DNA from: Cynocephalus volans
Taxonomy: Eukaryota; Chordata; Mammalia; Dermoptera; Cynocephalidae
DNA: 64,000 bases
Direction: 5' to 3'
Assembly (NCBI RefSeq): GCF_027409185.1
Contig: NC_084467.1
Location: forward strand, 18,094,501-18,158,500
Numbering within the stretch: position 1 is the stretch's first letter; every line of letters begins with the position of its first letter. Of this stretch, positions 1-47,840 are shown piece after piece. The notes under the pieces are model-generated. The model was given only the letters and a program-made list of their open reading frames with translations, had not been told where the DNA came from and made no database searches. The position numbers and the translations under genes are program-made.

Positions 1-35706
<35,706 letters not shown>

Positions 35707-36035
35707 GGCACATGCATCCTAAGGGAAGAGGCCCATGTGCATGTCTTTTGCTCTGTAAGCAAAGCTCTTCTAGCAATAGTAGATTCTACTAAGAAACTCC
35801 TGCCCTGGCATCTGGGCTCATGATCAACTGATGGAGTTCCTGACTTTGACAAAGGAGGTTGCCTCCTTTGAGCAAGTTAGAGCATAGGGAGGAACTTGTC
35901 CATTAGTTTGGAATTGTATTCTTCATAAAGACTGAGGCAAGCAAGTGCTGTAAAATAACATCTTACTTGGTGTGTGTGTGTGTTTTGTTGTTTTTTAAAT
36001 ACATTTTGAGAATAAAACTTCATATAAAATTAGTC
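35707..36035 (+). other. KDM1A: KDM1A 3' UTR
   Basis: About 330 nt follow the stop with no exon signal, ending just after an AATAAA. A (TG)n tract and T-runs lie at 35970-35996. The end is estimated from the hexamer. Confidence 0.85.
36011..36016 (+). terminator. KDM1A poly(A) signal
   Basis: Canonical AATAAA about 305 nt after the KDM1A stop. Cleavage would fall near 36030. Confidence 0.8.
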
Positions 36036-36469
36036 CAATCTTCCCTTTGTTTCCCCTTTCGGTTGGAATTGTATGTAAGAAAGGGGTGTTATTCCTTTGG
36101 AAATGCCAATTTTACCCTATGGCAATAGTAATATACGCATTTTCTGCATGTTTAAATAAGATGTTTATATAAAAGAAAAGTGGTTTGGTCAGGTCAGAAG
36201 ATAAGGTTAAGACGGTCCCATAGAAGCAATAGACTTTCTGATCAGTGGGGCTAGACTTCCCCACTGGGATTGTGTGGTGCTGTCCCAAAAGTATGGATAT
36301 TAGGAACTTTGGGTGAATTTTCACGGTAAAACACAAGACTTGAAACAGAGTTTTGGCCTCTGTCAGACCATTCTGACTTTATTCTCCAGATTCCCTCCAT
36401 GGGTATGTGCTAACTTTATTAAAGGTATTAGCATAAGTTTTGGGAAGTATCGCATAAGGAGAGATCAAG

Positions 36470-37010
36470 GGCTTAGGTAACTTAGCTTGTGTAACAAATA
36501 ACCACAAACTTAGTGGCTTAAAACAGAAATCTATTCTGTTGAAGTTCTGGATGCCCAAGTCCAAAATGGGTCTGCAGGGCTGTGTTTCCTATGGAGGCTC
36601 TGAGGGGAGAATCCATCTCCTTGCCTTTTTCAGCTTCTAGTGGCTTGCTGTATCCCTTAGCTGGTGGCCCCTTCCTCCATCTTCAAAGCATATCACTCCA
36701 ATATCTGCTTCCGTCATCAAATTGCCTTCTTGTCATCACATTGCCTTCTCTAGTCCAGTCTTCTGTCTCTCTCTCATAGGGATGTGTATGATTACATTTA
36801 AGGCCCACTGGATAATCTCTTCCATCTCAAAATCCTTTATCATATCTGTAAAGTCCCTTTTGCCATATAAGGTAAAAACATTTTTTATAACAAAAAGGGA
36901 AAACAGTACCTGTTCCTTCACAAGGCTCCTGACAGATAAACAGTTAACAGATAAACTGTTATTGCAAATGCATGTAAATACTTAGCTTCTGGAAATCAGA
37001 TTTTACTCAT
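36470..37010. mobile_element. Old LTR-like interspersed repeat
   Basis: gtgtaacaaataaccacaaa, cttagtggcttaaaacagaa, cttgccttttt cagcttctag and tccatctcaaaatcc are landmarks of a mammal-wide repeat of about 500 bp that I recognise but cannot assign to a family. Confidence 0.6.
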
Positions 37011-37125
37011 GTTAGTCAATTCTTCCTTAAAATTGGTCTAAATGAGGTTTTATTCTTAGGATTTAAGGGACAACATATTCGTGGTCTGACTGGAACATGA
37101 AAACAGGGCTTTTCCCCTAGTCTTG

Positions 37126-37749
37126 TGCTATGATTTGAATATTCCCCTAAAACTCACTGAAGCTTGATCCAAATTGTAACAATGTTAAGAGACTGAGAAA
37201 TCAAGACTATGGTATCTGAAAGGTGGGGCCTTTGGGAGGTGATTGGATCATGAAGACTCTGTCATGAATGGATTGACCCATTTAATGATTTAATGGGTTT
37301 TCAGGGAGTAGACTAGGGGCTTTGTAAGGAGAGGAAGAAAGCATGTGGAAATATGCCCTTGCCATTCTCGCCATGTGATAACCTCCATCATCTTGGGACT
37401 CTGTGGAGAGCTGCCACCAAGAAGAAAGCCCTCACCAGATACACCCTCCCCGCCCCCAGACGTATTTCCTAGCCTCCAAAATAAGAAATAAGGGCCGGCC
37501 CGTGGCTCACTCGGGAGAGTGTGGTGCTGAGAACACCAAGGCCCCAGGTTCGGATCCCATATATGGATGGCCGGTTCGCTCACTGGCTGAGCGTGGTGCT
37601 CACAACACCAAGTCAAGGGTTAAGATCCCCTTACCGGTCATCTTTTAAAAAAAAAAAAAAAGAAAAAGAAAGAAAATAAGAAATAAATTTCATTTTCTTA
37701 TAAATTACCTAGTTTCAGGCTTATCAGCAACAGAAAACAGACTGATACA
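37126..37749 (+). mobile_element. MaLR-type solo LTR with a nested t-SINE
   Basis: TGCTATGATTTGAATATTCC at the start and gactgatACA at the end, with the 5-bp duplication tcttg at 37121-37125 and 37750-37754. The inner sequence ggtggggcctttgggaggtg is typical of MaLR LTRs. It lies in the KDM1A-LUZP1 gap. Confidence 0.85.
37492..37672 (+). mobile_element. t-SINE dimer inside an LTR
   Basis: gggccggcccgtggctcact, joint atatggatggccggttcg, right monomer, tcatctttt(A)n. Perfect 14-bp duplication aaaataagaaataa at 37478-37491 and 37673-37686. Confidence 0.95.
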
Positions 37750-38263
37750 TCTTGGATGAGGTGACAGCAGTGGAAAAAGTTCGCACACCAGGATCAGGGC
37801 AGGTGGTATAACTGATGTAAAGGTGAGAACAGCATGCAGTGGACAGTGTGTGGACTTTGGAGTACCGCCTGTAGCTGGAACAGCTCCGCCATTAACGTCG
37901 TTACCTCAGGAAGGTTGGTTAGGGTGTCTGATCCAGTGGTAGTTGTTTTCAAGAGTTTTTGTTTTTTAAATAAATGGCACAGGCAGCTTGAAAAATAAGA
38001 TGATTGTTTTTTTATGACAACGGACAAGCCTGAAAATAAAATGTAGCAAAGAAATAGCTATTGGTTCTAACTAGTTCATTTACGTAGGTCTTAGGCATGT
38101 CCTTTTCCAAGCCTCAACTAAAGCTTCCAGTCTTTACAGCATCATTAATTTGGCTAAGTGATTTAAGTAAAATACTAGCTGCACCAATGCATAGAAAACA
38201 GCTACACATAGACGACATCAACAAAACTGACATCACTGACAAAGCATATGGAAACTAGGGAGC

Positions 38264-38269
38264 TTTATT
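38264..38269 (-). terminator. LUZP1 distal poly(A) signal
   Basis: AATAAA on the - strand (tttatt on +), the last good hexamer before the intergenic LTRs. Confidence 0.6.
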
Positions 38270-38617
38270 GGTTACATATTGTGCTGCAGAGCCAACAGCA
38301 TTAGAGCTAGAGGATACATGCAGACAGGCAGCTTCAACTATACACATGCACCCAAGGAGCCCTGAGCCTTTGCTCATGGCTTTGCCCTGGTTTCCAGAGA
38401 CAGGTTCTGGCCTCCTTGGTCCCATGCTTGGAGCAGGAATGTAGAAGCTGCTGTACCTAAACTCCAAGGGGCAGGGGTGAAACCAGAGCACCTGTCTGAG
38501 CAAGTAGGTGTGGACCAACAGAGACTGATGCCCCCAGCAAAGGGGGCTATAATGCAATTAACAGTTTGAGGGCTACCTTCTTAGCCCTCCCAAACTTTAA
38601 AATACAAAAAAATAAAC

Positions 38618-38623
38618 TTTATT
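38618..38623 (-). terminator. LUZP1 alternative poly(A) signal
   Basis: A second AATAAA on the - strand, 354 nt before the distal one, in an A/T-rich stretch. Confidence 0.4.
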
Positions 38624-40459
38624 CTCTTAAAAATACATTCCATTCAGTATATGTTCTAAGCTGTGAAGCAGCAGGAAAATAGGGCCCCTTTCCTATGACC
38701 ATGGTTGTGAGGCTTTGAGGAGAGCCCTCCCCACTTGGGGTATTCAAAAGATAATCCCTAAAAGCAGCTCTTCCAAAGCAGTCTTGTCAGAGTAACAAAA
38801 ATCCCACACCAACAAAGGCAGCCAGGGACCCAGCCTCTGGGTCCCTATTCCTTTACTGGGAAGTGGTAGCACTTGGCACTGACCCACTAAATATAAAGAA
38901 CTAAAACTGCTCCAGGACAATAAGTCCAAGAACACTATAGACCCCCCCATACACACACACCTCTAGCACCCCATGAGAGGGGGACGATTTATGTGCAAGC
39001 TTGCCTGCTGCTGAGGGAGTTCTTGGCACCACTGCAGATCCCTTTAACCCATGTTATAGCTGTTTCATTGCCACTCAAAAGCAAAGACAGCCACAGCTTT
39101 GTCTGCCACCCCCACAACTTTCTCTGGTTGGTTTAGTAGCAGAGTGGCAACAGACATGCAGCAGCAGGTGGAAGAGACTGGCTCCTGGCATTTAGCTCTA
39201 CTTCCTCCAGCCAAGCAGCTCTATAGTGCCCGATTCCCCAGCTTCACTGGGAGCCCTCCCACAACCATATACCTGCTGGTAAGAGTTAGAGCCAAGCTGA
39301 AGAAGTTTGTCATAAAAGTGGGTTTGCTGGCTGGGACAGTGGGAATATTTGGCTCGATTAGACCACTATTCAACTACCATGTCTTCCCCTCTATTTGGAG
39401 GCTTCCTCCAGGACCCCTGATCATGAGGCCTGGATCCAGTCATATCATGGTTGCTTTTCAGAAATGTGCCTTCCAACTTTGGAATTTGAGAGCCAGCCTT
39501 GCCAGCCATTTGAAGCCCAGAGGAACTGAGCCTCCAGGCTTCACTTGCTATTTGTAAATGCTGAGGACATTTAAAAATAAAATCTATTACAGTGGTTCTA
39601 GAAAGTGGGCAGATTAAAGAAACAGAATACTTATCCTGAAATAACTGTTACAATCAACCCTATTGCACTCAGATTTCAAGATGGCAGCCCCAGTGAAAGG
39701 ACATGACAACTGTCTCTCTTCCACAGAGTATTTTGAGTAACGGCTGATGTCGGTGCTGCTAAAATGTGGAAAGATCCAGACTTTGGCACCAGGAACTACA
39801 GCACCAGAATCCAGGGCTCCAACACCCAAAGACGAGAATTATTGGAGAGAGCTTTTTAGGCATGGCTTGGCGCCCTCCTGTTTCCATCAGCAGAGAAGGG
39901 CCACAGATTTAGTTTCTTATACCTTTGGGTTGACCGCCACAGAGGTCAATTTCCTTTGAACTCTCAGGGTTGCCAACCTGTAAAGGAGAATGGCAGGGAG
40001 GCTGTAAGTGAGGGGTTGTGGGCTTGAGCAAGCTAGTTTCTGGCCAGTGACCCAAGAGAAGCACAGCAAGAAGAGATCTTGAAAACAGCATCTTAAATTG
40101 TGCGTCTGAAGTGGGGATGTGGAGAGGAGAGGCAAGCCACGTGACAATGCCCTCTGATTGACAAAACTCCTGAAAACAAGTATGAGCAAGATGTTCCTGT
40201 CCCTGAAAGTAAGGTAGGTGCTCCCAAGCCTCTTCAGGATTGCTGAGTCTGATGCAGAGAAGGGTGGGATGAATACTCGTTCCCATGCTGAGTGGAGGCA
40301 GAGATGACTCAGAGTCCTCTGGAGGAAGTCTCACGTCTTCCTCTTCCCAGGAAATTCATAGGAGAGGCACAGGAACAGGAGATACACAGACTTAAGTTAT
40401 GGAAACCACCTTGGCCTGAAAGCCAGGAGATACTATGTGGCATTGGATAAGGCTGGTGC

Positions 40460-40560
40460 CACAAAGTGCCTCAATGACCATCCAATCTAATTTCTTCACT
40501 CTACAGACTGGAAAACTGAGACTTACTTAGGGAACTTCTCTGAGTTCATCCCCATGAGAT
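40460..40560 (-). mobile_element. MIR SINE fragment in the LUZP1 3' UTR
   Basis: tacagactggaaaactgaga is the reverse of the MIR core. Confidence 0.55.
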
Positions 40561-40689
40561 TAAAACATGGGGAAAACTGAAAGCATAAGGCCCACAAAAA
40601 GTACAGAAGGCAGAAAGAAAGACATTCCTGAAACCCATGGGGATGATACCTTCCAAAAGCAAGAATCACCCCACACTGGATGGTGAAAA

Positions 40690-40890
40690 CAGAAGAATCT
40701 TAGAATACCAGATTTAAGGACCTTAGAAATCGATTCATTTCAAAGAACTCATTTTACAGATAGGAAAACTGAGGCTCCAAGAGGACAATGTCTCACCCAA
40801 GGCCACACAGCAAAGAACAAAGCCATGAAGAAAAACCCAGCTTTCCAGACTCCTAGTCTAATGCTCTCATTTGCTATGAAGCCAATAGCA
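40690..40890 (-). mobile_element. MIR SINE in the LUZP1 3' UTR
   Basis: attttacagataggaaaact, gaggctccaag, and caaggccacacagcaaag are the reverse MIR core. Confidence 0.75.
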
Positions 40891-41720
40891 ACTGCTTCAT
40901 AAAGGTGACCTTTGAAGGGATCTCTTCTTTGAATCGAGAGACTGCTATAGAAAAAGAAGTGCCAAAAATATGTACTTCTTTTTAACTTCCCCATGTGATT
41001 GGTATAGGAAACAAATCAATTTTTACTTATGTGGCTTCCTGAAAGGTTTGCTGCACTTTGAATTGTATAAACCTGAGGCCCTCAATGGGCATGTATCACC
41101 TGTCCTCCAACAAAGTCATCATAATGATAGTCAATTTGCAGAAATCGTGGGCCCATTTCTGTAGGAATGCATCAGCTTGGTAAAGTGCAATCCCTCCTCC
41201 ATGGGGGATGAAGGAGGAGGAACAGGAGAGAGTATTCTCATTGTCTGCGCCTTTCATGGAGCTATTGCTTGTGGAGTGACTGAAGGGAAGTCGCTGCTTC
41301 TGCTTTTCCCCTTGCTGGGCACTTCCTAGAAAGCAGAGTATGCTGGGTCAGGGATTAAAATCCCAGTTTAGTTCAGGGATTTTCCAGGTGGAAACGATGG
41401 AGTCAGCCTGAAGTCTCCAGCCACAGGAGAGCAAGCAGGCAATACCAGCAGAATTACTGATGACCAGGGAAGGAGATGCATGAGGCTTGTGCATTTCCAG
41501 GTGCCTTTGGAAGATGAGCAGAGAGAGCTGGGGTGGGGGAAGGGGTCATGTCATTCCAATGGGTATCCACATGCTCTGCCCCCAGGAAACAATGGTCAGC
41601 CAGGGGGCCAAGTTGGAGAAGCTTTAACTTAAAGGGTCGTCCCATAATATAATCCCTTAGAGGCATCACAGACCTCTTCTGGTGTTTTTTTGTTGGGGGA
41701 AGGGGTTGTGGGGGGGAGTG

Positions 41721-41807
41721 GCTGGCCTGTATAGCCTGTACAGATATTCAAATCCTTGACCTTGGTGTTATAACAACGTGCTCTAACCTACTGAGCTAAC
41801 TGGCCAG
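41721..41807 (-). mobile_element. t-SINE monomer in the LUZP1 3' UTR
   Basis: gctggcctgtatagcctgta to gctaactggccag is the reverse complement of the monomer. Relative to LUZP1 transcription it lies in sense, with its tail G/T-rich and decayed. Confidence 0.85.
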
Positions 41808-42368
41808 ACTCAACCTCTTCTGCTTTAAAAGTCTGAAGAAAAGAACTCCAAGGGGAAAGTAATGGGGAGCCCCAAGGTGCAGCTGATGGTTGTCAAGTTT
41901 TAGTGAGTACTTGGGCCCCTAGGGCAAACAAGGAGTGAGCTGGATGTGGTGAGGAGACTGAGAGATCAGAACATTAACCACACAGAGAAGGGGCTGCTCT
42001 GTGATATAGGAACAACACACCAAGGAGCAAAGAAGAGATTTCAGCTGCTGTTAGGTGGTGGGGGTTTCTATATCTTTCCCATTTGGGGGCCAGAGTGGTC
42101 CATACTACCTGGGGAACAGGGAAAGGAGAGAGGATTCATGCATCAGGGAATGCTGGGCCTGGGTGACTCTGTCCAGCTTGTAGTCTCTGATCCCCTCTGG
42201 CCAACTGGCAAAAATTACCTGAGCCACAACCCAGCTCTCTACCACAGTCTCCCAGCCAAAGCCTTGTGTCCAGCCTGGTTAGCCGGCCTTGGATCCTTCA
42301 CAGGGCAGGAAGGTGGAAGAGCTGAGAAGCAGGAGTAGAGGAGAGACAGCAGACCTCACCCAGCTGGC

Positions 42369-42524
42369 TCAGTTTTCCTCGGAACAGAGCCTGGTTGGCC
42401 GTAGTCGTTCCTCAGCCCGTACTTGCCCAGGTTCTGGCAGCCCCTGCTTCACAGGCAGCTCGGACCGTTCCAGGGAATTGTGCAGTTTCCTGTGGAAACT
42501 GAGTGTGCAGTCTTCACCTTCCTC
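42369..42524 (-). CDS. LUZP1: LUZP1 last coding exon
   Basis: On the - strand an acceptor ending ttattggtacag precedes GAG at 42524. The 51 codons read [20 protein letters not shown] through [10 protein letters not shown] to the stop at 42371-42369. This matches the known LUZP1 C terminus in length and sequence. Confidence 0.95.
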   Translation of the reverse strand, partial: EEGEDCTLSFHRKLHNSLERSELPVKQGLPEPGQVRAEERLRPTRLCSEEN

Positions 42525-45500
42525 CTGTACCAATAAATGACAAAAGTGAGCTGTGGCGTATAGGATGGAACAGTCCTCTCCAACTTAGATTTAGCCCAGA
42601 CAGACCACAGCGTTAACTGCAAAGATAGGCTTTTGCCTGAGTATAGGCTGATAGAAGCTTCTTGCAAGCTACTGAAAACAAGCAGGGTAGTCTAGGAAGC
42701 TCACAACTGAAAAGGCGCCCTACCGAGGATCTAGGAAGCTCACAACTGAAAAGGCGCCCTACCGAGGATCAGACCTGGATGGGAGCATGGGAGTAGTACC
42801 CCTAAGCAGAGGCCAGCAATCCTTGAGTTCTGCACATGCAGGCTGCATGCTTCTGGGGGTGAGATCCATTTCCTTGGTGGGGAGCGGGGGATTATGCAGA
42901 AAAGAAGGTTGAACAGCTCTTTTTCTACTTCCCACCTATAAACTACCAAAAAGCTCACATGCCTTCCCTTTTATGTCTCGTGCCTATCTCTCATCCTGTA
43001 TCTCTCCTCTCAGATGTCTCATCCTGTATCCTCTCTGATGTCCAAAGCTTCAGGGGCATAAATACCCATCTTTCTTCCCACTCCTCTTCTAGAATTCTGC
43101 CTTTTTAATGTTCTCCTTAATCCTCCCAAGCAAATGCAGATCAAATAATAATAAGTATGAATAAGAAAGACAGGTTAGCAGGGTAGAAGAGCATTGGATT
43201 TAGAGACGGGAATCTTGGATTCAAATCTTAGCTCTTTGAGTAATTCACCTGGGTGACATGTGAAAAATGGGGATAATATCTGCCCACAGGGCTGTTCCAG
43301 GTACTAAATGTGGGTAGGAAAAGTACTTTATCATAAAGTATTAAGTACCCTGTAAGGACTTAAGAGCTTTTCAAGTTAACACACAGCCACCTGCCTTTTT
43401 AAAGAAGGGAGTACTGTGTCTAGGTCCAAGATGTTTTTCATCATCACAGGTTCTACATCTAAAAGACATTCCTAGGGGCTTCCCCTTCAGATGCTGTTCT
43501 GACACTGACTCTCAAATAAGGCGGGTGGTTCTGGATTTACCTATCCTGTAATGAGCCATATGGAACCAGCCATTCCCTCAGACTGATGATATAATGGGCT
43601 AGACAGCTGTCTGGGACAAAAGAAAGTGTCACTTGGGTATAAAACTTATAAAGAAGGTCCAGTAGAGTAGTAGAGTAGGCCCAACTCTCCTCATCCCCTA
43701 TATGTCAGCAGCCTGCAAAGATCTAATGGAGGCAGCAAAGAACTCGTTCAACTGGCTCCCATTTCTGTACTCCACAGAAAGGGCCCTGGGCTTCCTACTT
43801 TCACCCAGAACTTCCGTCAGCTGCAAGTTGGTTCTTCTGCTTCTATAGTTGTTGCTCTGTGAGGCCACAGGGGAGCTCCTTTGGCTGCTCTGGCAAATTA
43901 AAAGAACAGGCCATATTTCCTTTTTGTGTGTTGCCTTCAAATATGAGGGAAAAATGGAGAAGACAAACTGGAAAAGGGATTTGGGAAAGTCATGCTGCTC
44001 CCTGCCAAAAACCTTCCTCAAGTCAGGTCAAATCCACCTGATTTTCAACAGTTCTGCGAGCTACCCAGTTTCTGCCCAGTGTTTCCCAGCTCCACAGTTC
44101 CCCAAATCTTGGGTCAAACAGCCACGGGCAGAGGGGAGAAAGGAAAGAAGGAAAAGGAAGCAAGAAAGGGCGGAGGCAGGGGGGATGGGACTCACCATGC
44201 CTGCTGAATGGTTCCAGGCTGTAGCTGTGACAGTGTCTCCAACCCGATTCCAACGGGTGAGCACCTCTGACACGGTGAGGCTACTTTGGGTCCTTCTGGA
44301 GGAGAGCTCAGGGGCATCCCCTGAATTTCCTAGCCTTCGGGTGCCCTGCTCAAAAAGGTAGGACCTGGGCTGCTCAAGTTCTGAGAAGTCTGTGGAAGAC
44401 CTCTGAATATAAGCATTGGTAGATTCCACGTTTTTACCTATTCGAGTAGAGGGGTCTTCTAAAGATTTCAAGTCTCGCCTGCTCTTCCAGGCATTCCGTA
44501 CAGTGACATGTCTGGCGTCTGAGCAGCCCTCATCTGAAGGGGCACTATGGCTTTTCCACCTGATTGTCTCTGCTGCGGGTGCATGGCTATTCCTCTCCAC
44601 AGTATCTGATGGCTTGATTATAATGCTGCTCCGAGAGACTACTGTTTCTGACCTGTTCTTCAGGGGCCCATCTCCCATTCTTTCAGCTTCTGTGAGCTGC
44701 AAGGTGATATCATGTTTGTGAATGGAGAGCTCAAAAGGGGAGCTGACGTGGTTGCTAGCTGATGTAAGCTCTGGTGCCCCAACCTGGATGTTGCTGGTTG
44801 ATGTGTGCCTTTCCCTCAGGGCCTCACCTGAAGTGGCCCTAGGGCTGCTGCTGTCAGAGGGATAGATGGTAATGCTGCTTGTCACTTTGTTTGGCCCTGG
44901 TTTGGAAGTGGATTTCTGTTTCTCCAAAATAGCCTCAGCTCTAGATCCTCCCATAATTTTTTTCACATCCTTATCAATGATAACAGGTTTGATGACAGCT
45001 CTAGACCGCAAGGCCTCTCTGGGGCTAAAGGGCCTTTGGCTTTTTACCCCAGCACCATTGATATCTGGGAATTCTGTGGCACTGGTGGAAGCTTTGACAG
45101 GTTTCACAGATTCATTCTCCATCCCAGTATCTTTATCATTCTCAAACAGGGAGGTTCTAAGTCCCCCTTGGGATTTGGCCTTTTCTCTGGAGTTAGGGTA
45201 TAGTTTGGGCTCGGGCTCTGGAGTGACGGTTGTGTTCACCAACTTGGCAGTAACAAGAGATGCTATGTCCAAGTCATCGTCTGAGTCTGGCTTTTCTGTG
45301 CCACTGGATTTGATGACTCGACACCTCAGGGCTTCGTGCTGACTGCTGTCTTCCATCACAACGGCTACAGGTTGATCAACTCCTTCTTTATTTGGGGTTG
45401 AAAAGCCCTGAAGGATGTTCTCTTGGCTTCTGGAGCTGTAAGGATACTTTGATAAAATAGGAGCCTTGGAATTTGGGGAACTGGTATCAGCCTCTGAACC

Positions 45501-47258
45501 ATTAACAGCCTTTTTGCCCTTAGAGATCCCTTCTGAGGAGGATCTTCGAGATGAGGCCAGAGGCCCAACAGCCTTAGAATAGCCAGAATCTGTGGCCTGA
45601 GTTATCTGACTTCCATTGCCAGGCATCTGTCCCCTCTTGCCAAAGACGGCCTCAGAGGTGTCAGAGGCCTTGTCAGCTCTACCCAATGTGTCATTGGGAA
45701 CAGATCCATGGGTGGTGTCACTAAATGTTCGTGTTGTCTTCTCTGCTTTTCCCTTCAATCCGCTCTCAGTGCCTGGCTTGGGAGTTCCCTTCCAAACTTT
45801 ATTGTGCTCCTGAGCAGCTGGGGGGTACCGGCTAAGCACTGACGGCTGTTCCCTGCACTTCTTCCCTTCACTCTGAGAGGATCCAGGCACAAATCGGTCT
45901 TCAGTTCTCTTTGTCTCCTGAGTCCCACTGTCTGTACCTGCCCCCATATTGGAAGCTTTGGCTGCTCTCCTGTTGGTGAAGCTGGGAGAGGAAACCTGCC
46001 TGCTGCTCAGAGAATAGTTCTCATTGTTGAGAGCAAACTCCCTGTTTCGGAGCCTTTCCCGCTTATGCTGAGGAGACAGTTCCCGGGATATGTGCTTGGA
46101 CACAGATGCCTCACTCCCATGGCCTCTAAACTTAGTCCTCTCATGCCTGCCTTTGCTGGACAGGAAAACATCTTCTCCTTCTACCTCCCCATTTTCTAAC
46201 TCTTTCTGTTTCTTGATTTGGAGCTTTATCTCCTCCAGCTGGCTGGCTAAAAATTTGTTTTTATTTTGTTCACTTAGGTAATTATCCTGAAGATCATTAT
46301 TTTTGGCCCTCATTTTCTTAAGCTCTTCTTCCAAAGATTCAAAATGTTTGATTTGCGTCTTAAGTTTCTCAATCTCTTGGTTAAGATCTTTGACTTTGTT
46401 GTCTTCTTGATTTTGGTTTTTTTCATTTTCTGATTTGTTTCTTGTTTCATTCTCTACCTGCTTTAGATAGTCCAGAGTGCCCTTCCTTCTCGATTCTTTG
46501 GACGGCAGAGTGGAGGAGATACCATCTTCAATCCGCAGGTCATTCCTTTCTAGAAGATTAGAAGCATTCCTTGTATAATCTCGGTTAATTTTTTTGTTCT
46601 GCTCTAGTTTTTGAGTGAGCTCTTTTATCAACTTCTCATTTTCTTTCTCCTTTTCATTCAAGTATTTTCTCTCACTTACAAAGCTCAGAGTTAATGATTT
46701 CAGCTTTTCTAACTCTGACACTAAATTCTGCTCAGTTTTATCCAGGCGGTCCTCGGAAGATTCTAGTTCTTTCACTTTAACTCTGAGCATTTCCAGCTCA
46801 GAGGAGATTTTCTTGGTCAGATTTCTCTCTTCATTCAGGCTCAAACAAAGCTGGGTACAGTCATTCTTACTCCTGCTAAAGGCCTCCTCTAGCTTCTCTA
46901 ATTCAGCCATTCGTTTCTGAAGCCGCTCAATCTCAGATTTCAGCTCCCGAGTGAGGTTTTCCTCCTCTTCAAGTTTCTCCTTCATCAGATGACACAGATC
47001 CTCTGCTCTCTTAATTTCCTCATCTTTCCCTTCTATTCTCAGCACCCGCTGGCGTAGTACTTCAATTTCAGCCAACATGCTGGAGTTGCTGCCTTCCGCC
47101 TGAATCACCTTGTCCTGAAGATCCAGGAGCTCATCCTCTGCTTTCTGGAGGTTTTTTGTGGCTTCCTCCAACTCATCAAGGCGGCGACTTAGACTCTGTA
47201 ACTTAAACCGCAGGTGGCGGCTGGAGGCAGTATCCTTGTAGCTTGCAAATTCAGCCAT
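42369..47258 (-). CDS. LUZP1: LUZP1 leucine zipper protein 1, two coding exons
   Basis: Actin- and centrosome-associated scaffold that stabilises filamentous actin and restrains ciliogenesis (family knowledge). The coding exons 47258-44196 and 42524-42369 join in phase 0 to give 1072 residues, close to the roughly 1076 I recall for human. Residues about 10-350 are one long heptad-rich coiled coil with leucine zippers. The rest is a Ser/Lys-rich disordered region ending in the conserved [14 protein letters not shown] and the short C-terminal exon. The start is the Met of [16 protein letters not shown], the known N terminus; a Met 15 codons upstream in frame is probably leader sequence. No lesion is visible. 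The gene faces KDM1A tail to tail, with 2.2 kb between their poly(A) sites. Confidence 0.97.
42692..42769. repeat. Exact 39-bp tandem duplication in the LUZP1 intron
   Basis: Two identical units (ctaggaagctcacaactgaa through taccgaggat) at 42692-42730 and 42731-42769, 168 bp upstream of the last coding exon in transcription order. Confidence 0.97.
43180..43370 (+). mobile_element. MIR SINE in the LUZP1 intron
   Basis: ttggattcaaatcttagctc, gaaaaatggggataatatct and aaagtactttatc follow MIR order. Confidence 0.75.
44196..47258 (-). CDS. LUZP1: LUZP1 main coding exon
   Basis: Start codon at 47258-47256 in good context (GACATGG). It is open for 1021 codons to Met at 44198-44196, followed directly by the donor GTGAGT (44195-44190). 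The open frame runs on into the intron for about 45 codons; that tail is not coding because it departs from the family and the consensus donor precedes it. Confidence 0.97.
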
Positions 47259-47377
47259 GTCTACTGCCAGCCAATGTGGGCTCCTAGAGGCATCCAATTC
47301 CACTCAGGGGGTTGAGAAATGGTTACCTTTCTCTTGGCATCCACAACCTTCTTTGGCAGCTGGAAACCATTATCAGT
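47259..47377 (-). other. LUZP1: LUZP1 5' leader, coding-exon part
   Basis: On the - strand a pyrimidine tract with acceptor tttccttctgtag ends at 47378, and 119 nt then lead to the ATG. The segment also holds a possible donor (aaaggtaacc), so the leader could be spliced again. First exons and promoter are not recognised in the window. Confidence 0.55.
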
Positions 47378-47689
47378 CTACAGAAGGAAAGCAGAAAGCA
47401 TGTCAGTCAGCAACTAAAACCTGTACTTTAGCTCCCAGTTGTGAAAGAGCTCCCATCTATAATCCTTGTGCCTGGAACGTAGCAGGTACTCAAATTTGTT
47501 GAATGAATGAAGATGAATAAACCTGCAAAAAACACTGGTTTATGGCCAATATTGAGCTGATACCTAGTTTCATCCTAATGAAGAATGCTACCAGGGGCAG
47601 CATGGCAAAAAGACGCAGAAGAAGGCCTCAATTCTAATGACAGGGTATAAGAAAATCTTTATCATTTGCCATCTCCATAATCTCAGAAG

Positions 47690-47840
47690 AGACATTAACA
47701 ACCTTCTCACAAGTCATTAAATAAGTAAACTGAGCCTCAGTTTTATTTAGTTGTAAAATGGGGATAATGACACCTACTATATCTCCTCCCAGTTTGTTCT
47801 GAGATAATACATAGAAAGCTCTTGGTAACAAAGCACTAAA
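47690..47840 (+). mobile_element. MIR SINE fragment upstream of LUZP1 leader
   Basis: ctgagcctcagttttattta, gtaaaatggggataatgaca and gagataatacatagaaagc are MIR 3' landmarks. Confidence 0.75.

Larger units (their letters stand above)
36036..38245. other. Intergenic gap between KDM1A and LUZP1 tails
   Basis: Short convergent gap holding the old repeat at 36470, the LTR at 37126 and its t-SINE. No gene seen in the remaining sequence. Confidence 0.7.
38246..42368 (-). other. LUZP1: LUZP1 long 3' UTR
   Basis: About 4.1 kb from the stop to an AATAAA at 38269-38264 (- strand), with no splice or coding signal and few repeats: an antisense-inserted t-SINE and two MIR fragments. A 3' UTR of about this length is usual for the gene as I recall. 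A second AATAAA at 38623-38618 may be an earlier site. The exact end is an inference. Confidence 0.65.
42525..44195 (-). other. LUZP1: LUZP1 last intron
   Basis: 1.67-kb intron with GTGAGT donor and TACAG acceptor, phase 0. Contains the 39-bp tandem duplication and a MIR; the rest is unremarkable. Confidence 0.9.

Noticed and set aside
39099..39557. 152-codon + strand frame antisense to the LUZP1 3' UTR
   Set aside because: No recognisable domain, no splice or poly(A) context; probably chance.
44061..44195. C-terminal extension of the LUZP1 main frame by 45 codons
   Set aside because: It lies after a consensus GTGAGT donor, and the true C terminus is found in the next exon at 42524-42369.
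43849..44361. 170-codon + strand frame
   Set aside because: Mostly intron and antisense of LUZP1; composition and lack of any domain argue against a gene.
44866..45342. 158-codon + strand frame over LUZP1
   Set aside because: Shadow of the LUZP1 coding sequence on the other strand, with no family resemblance.
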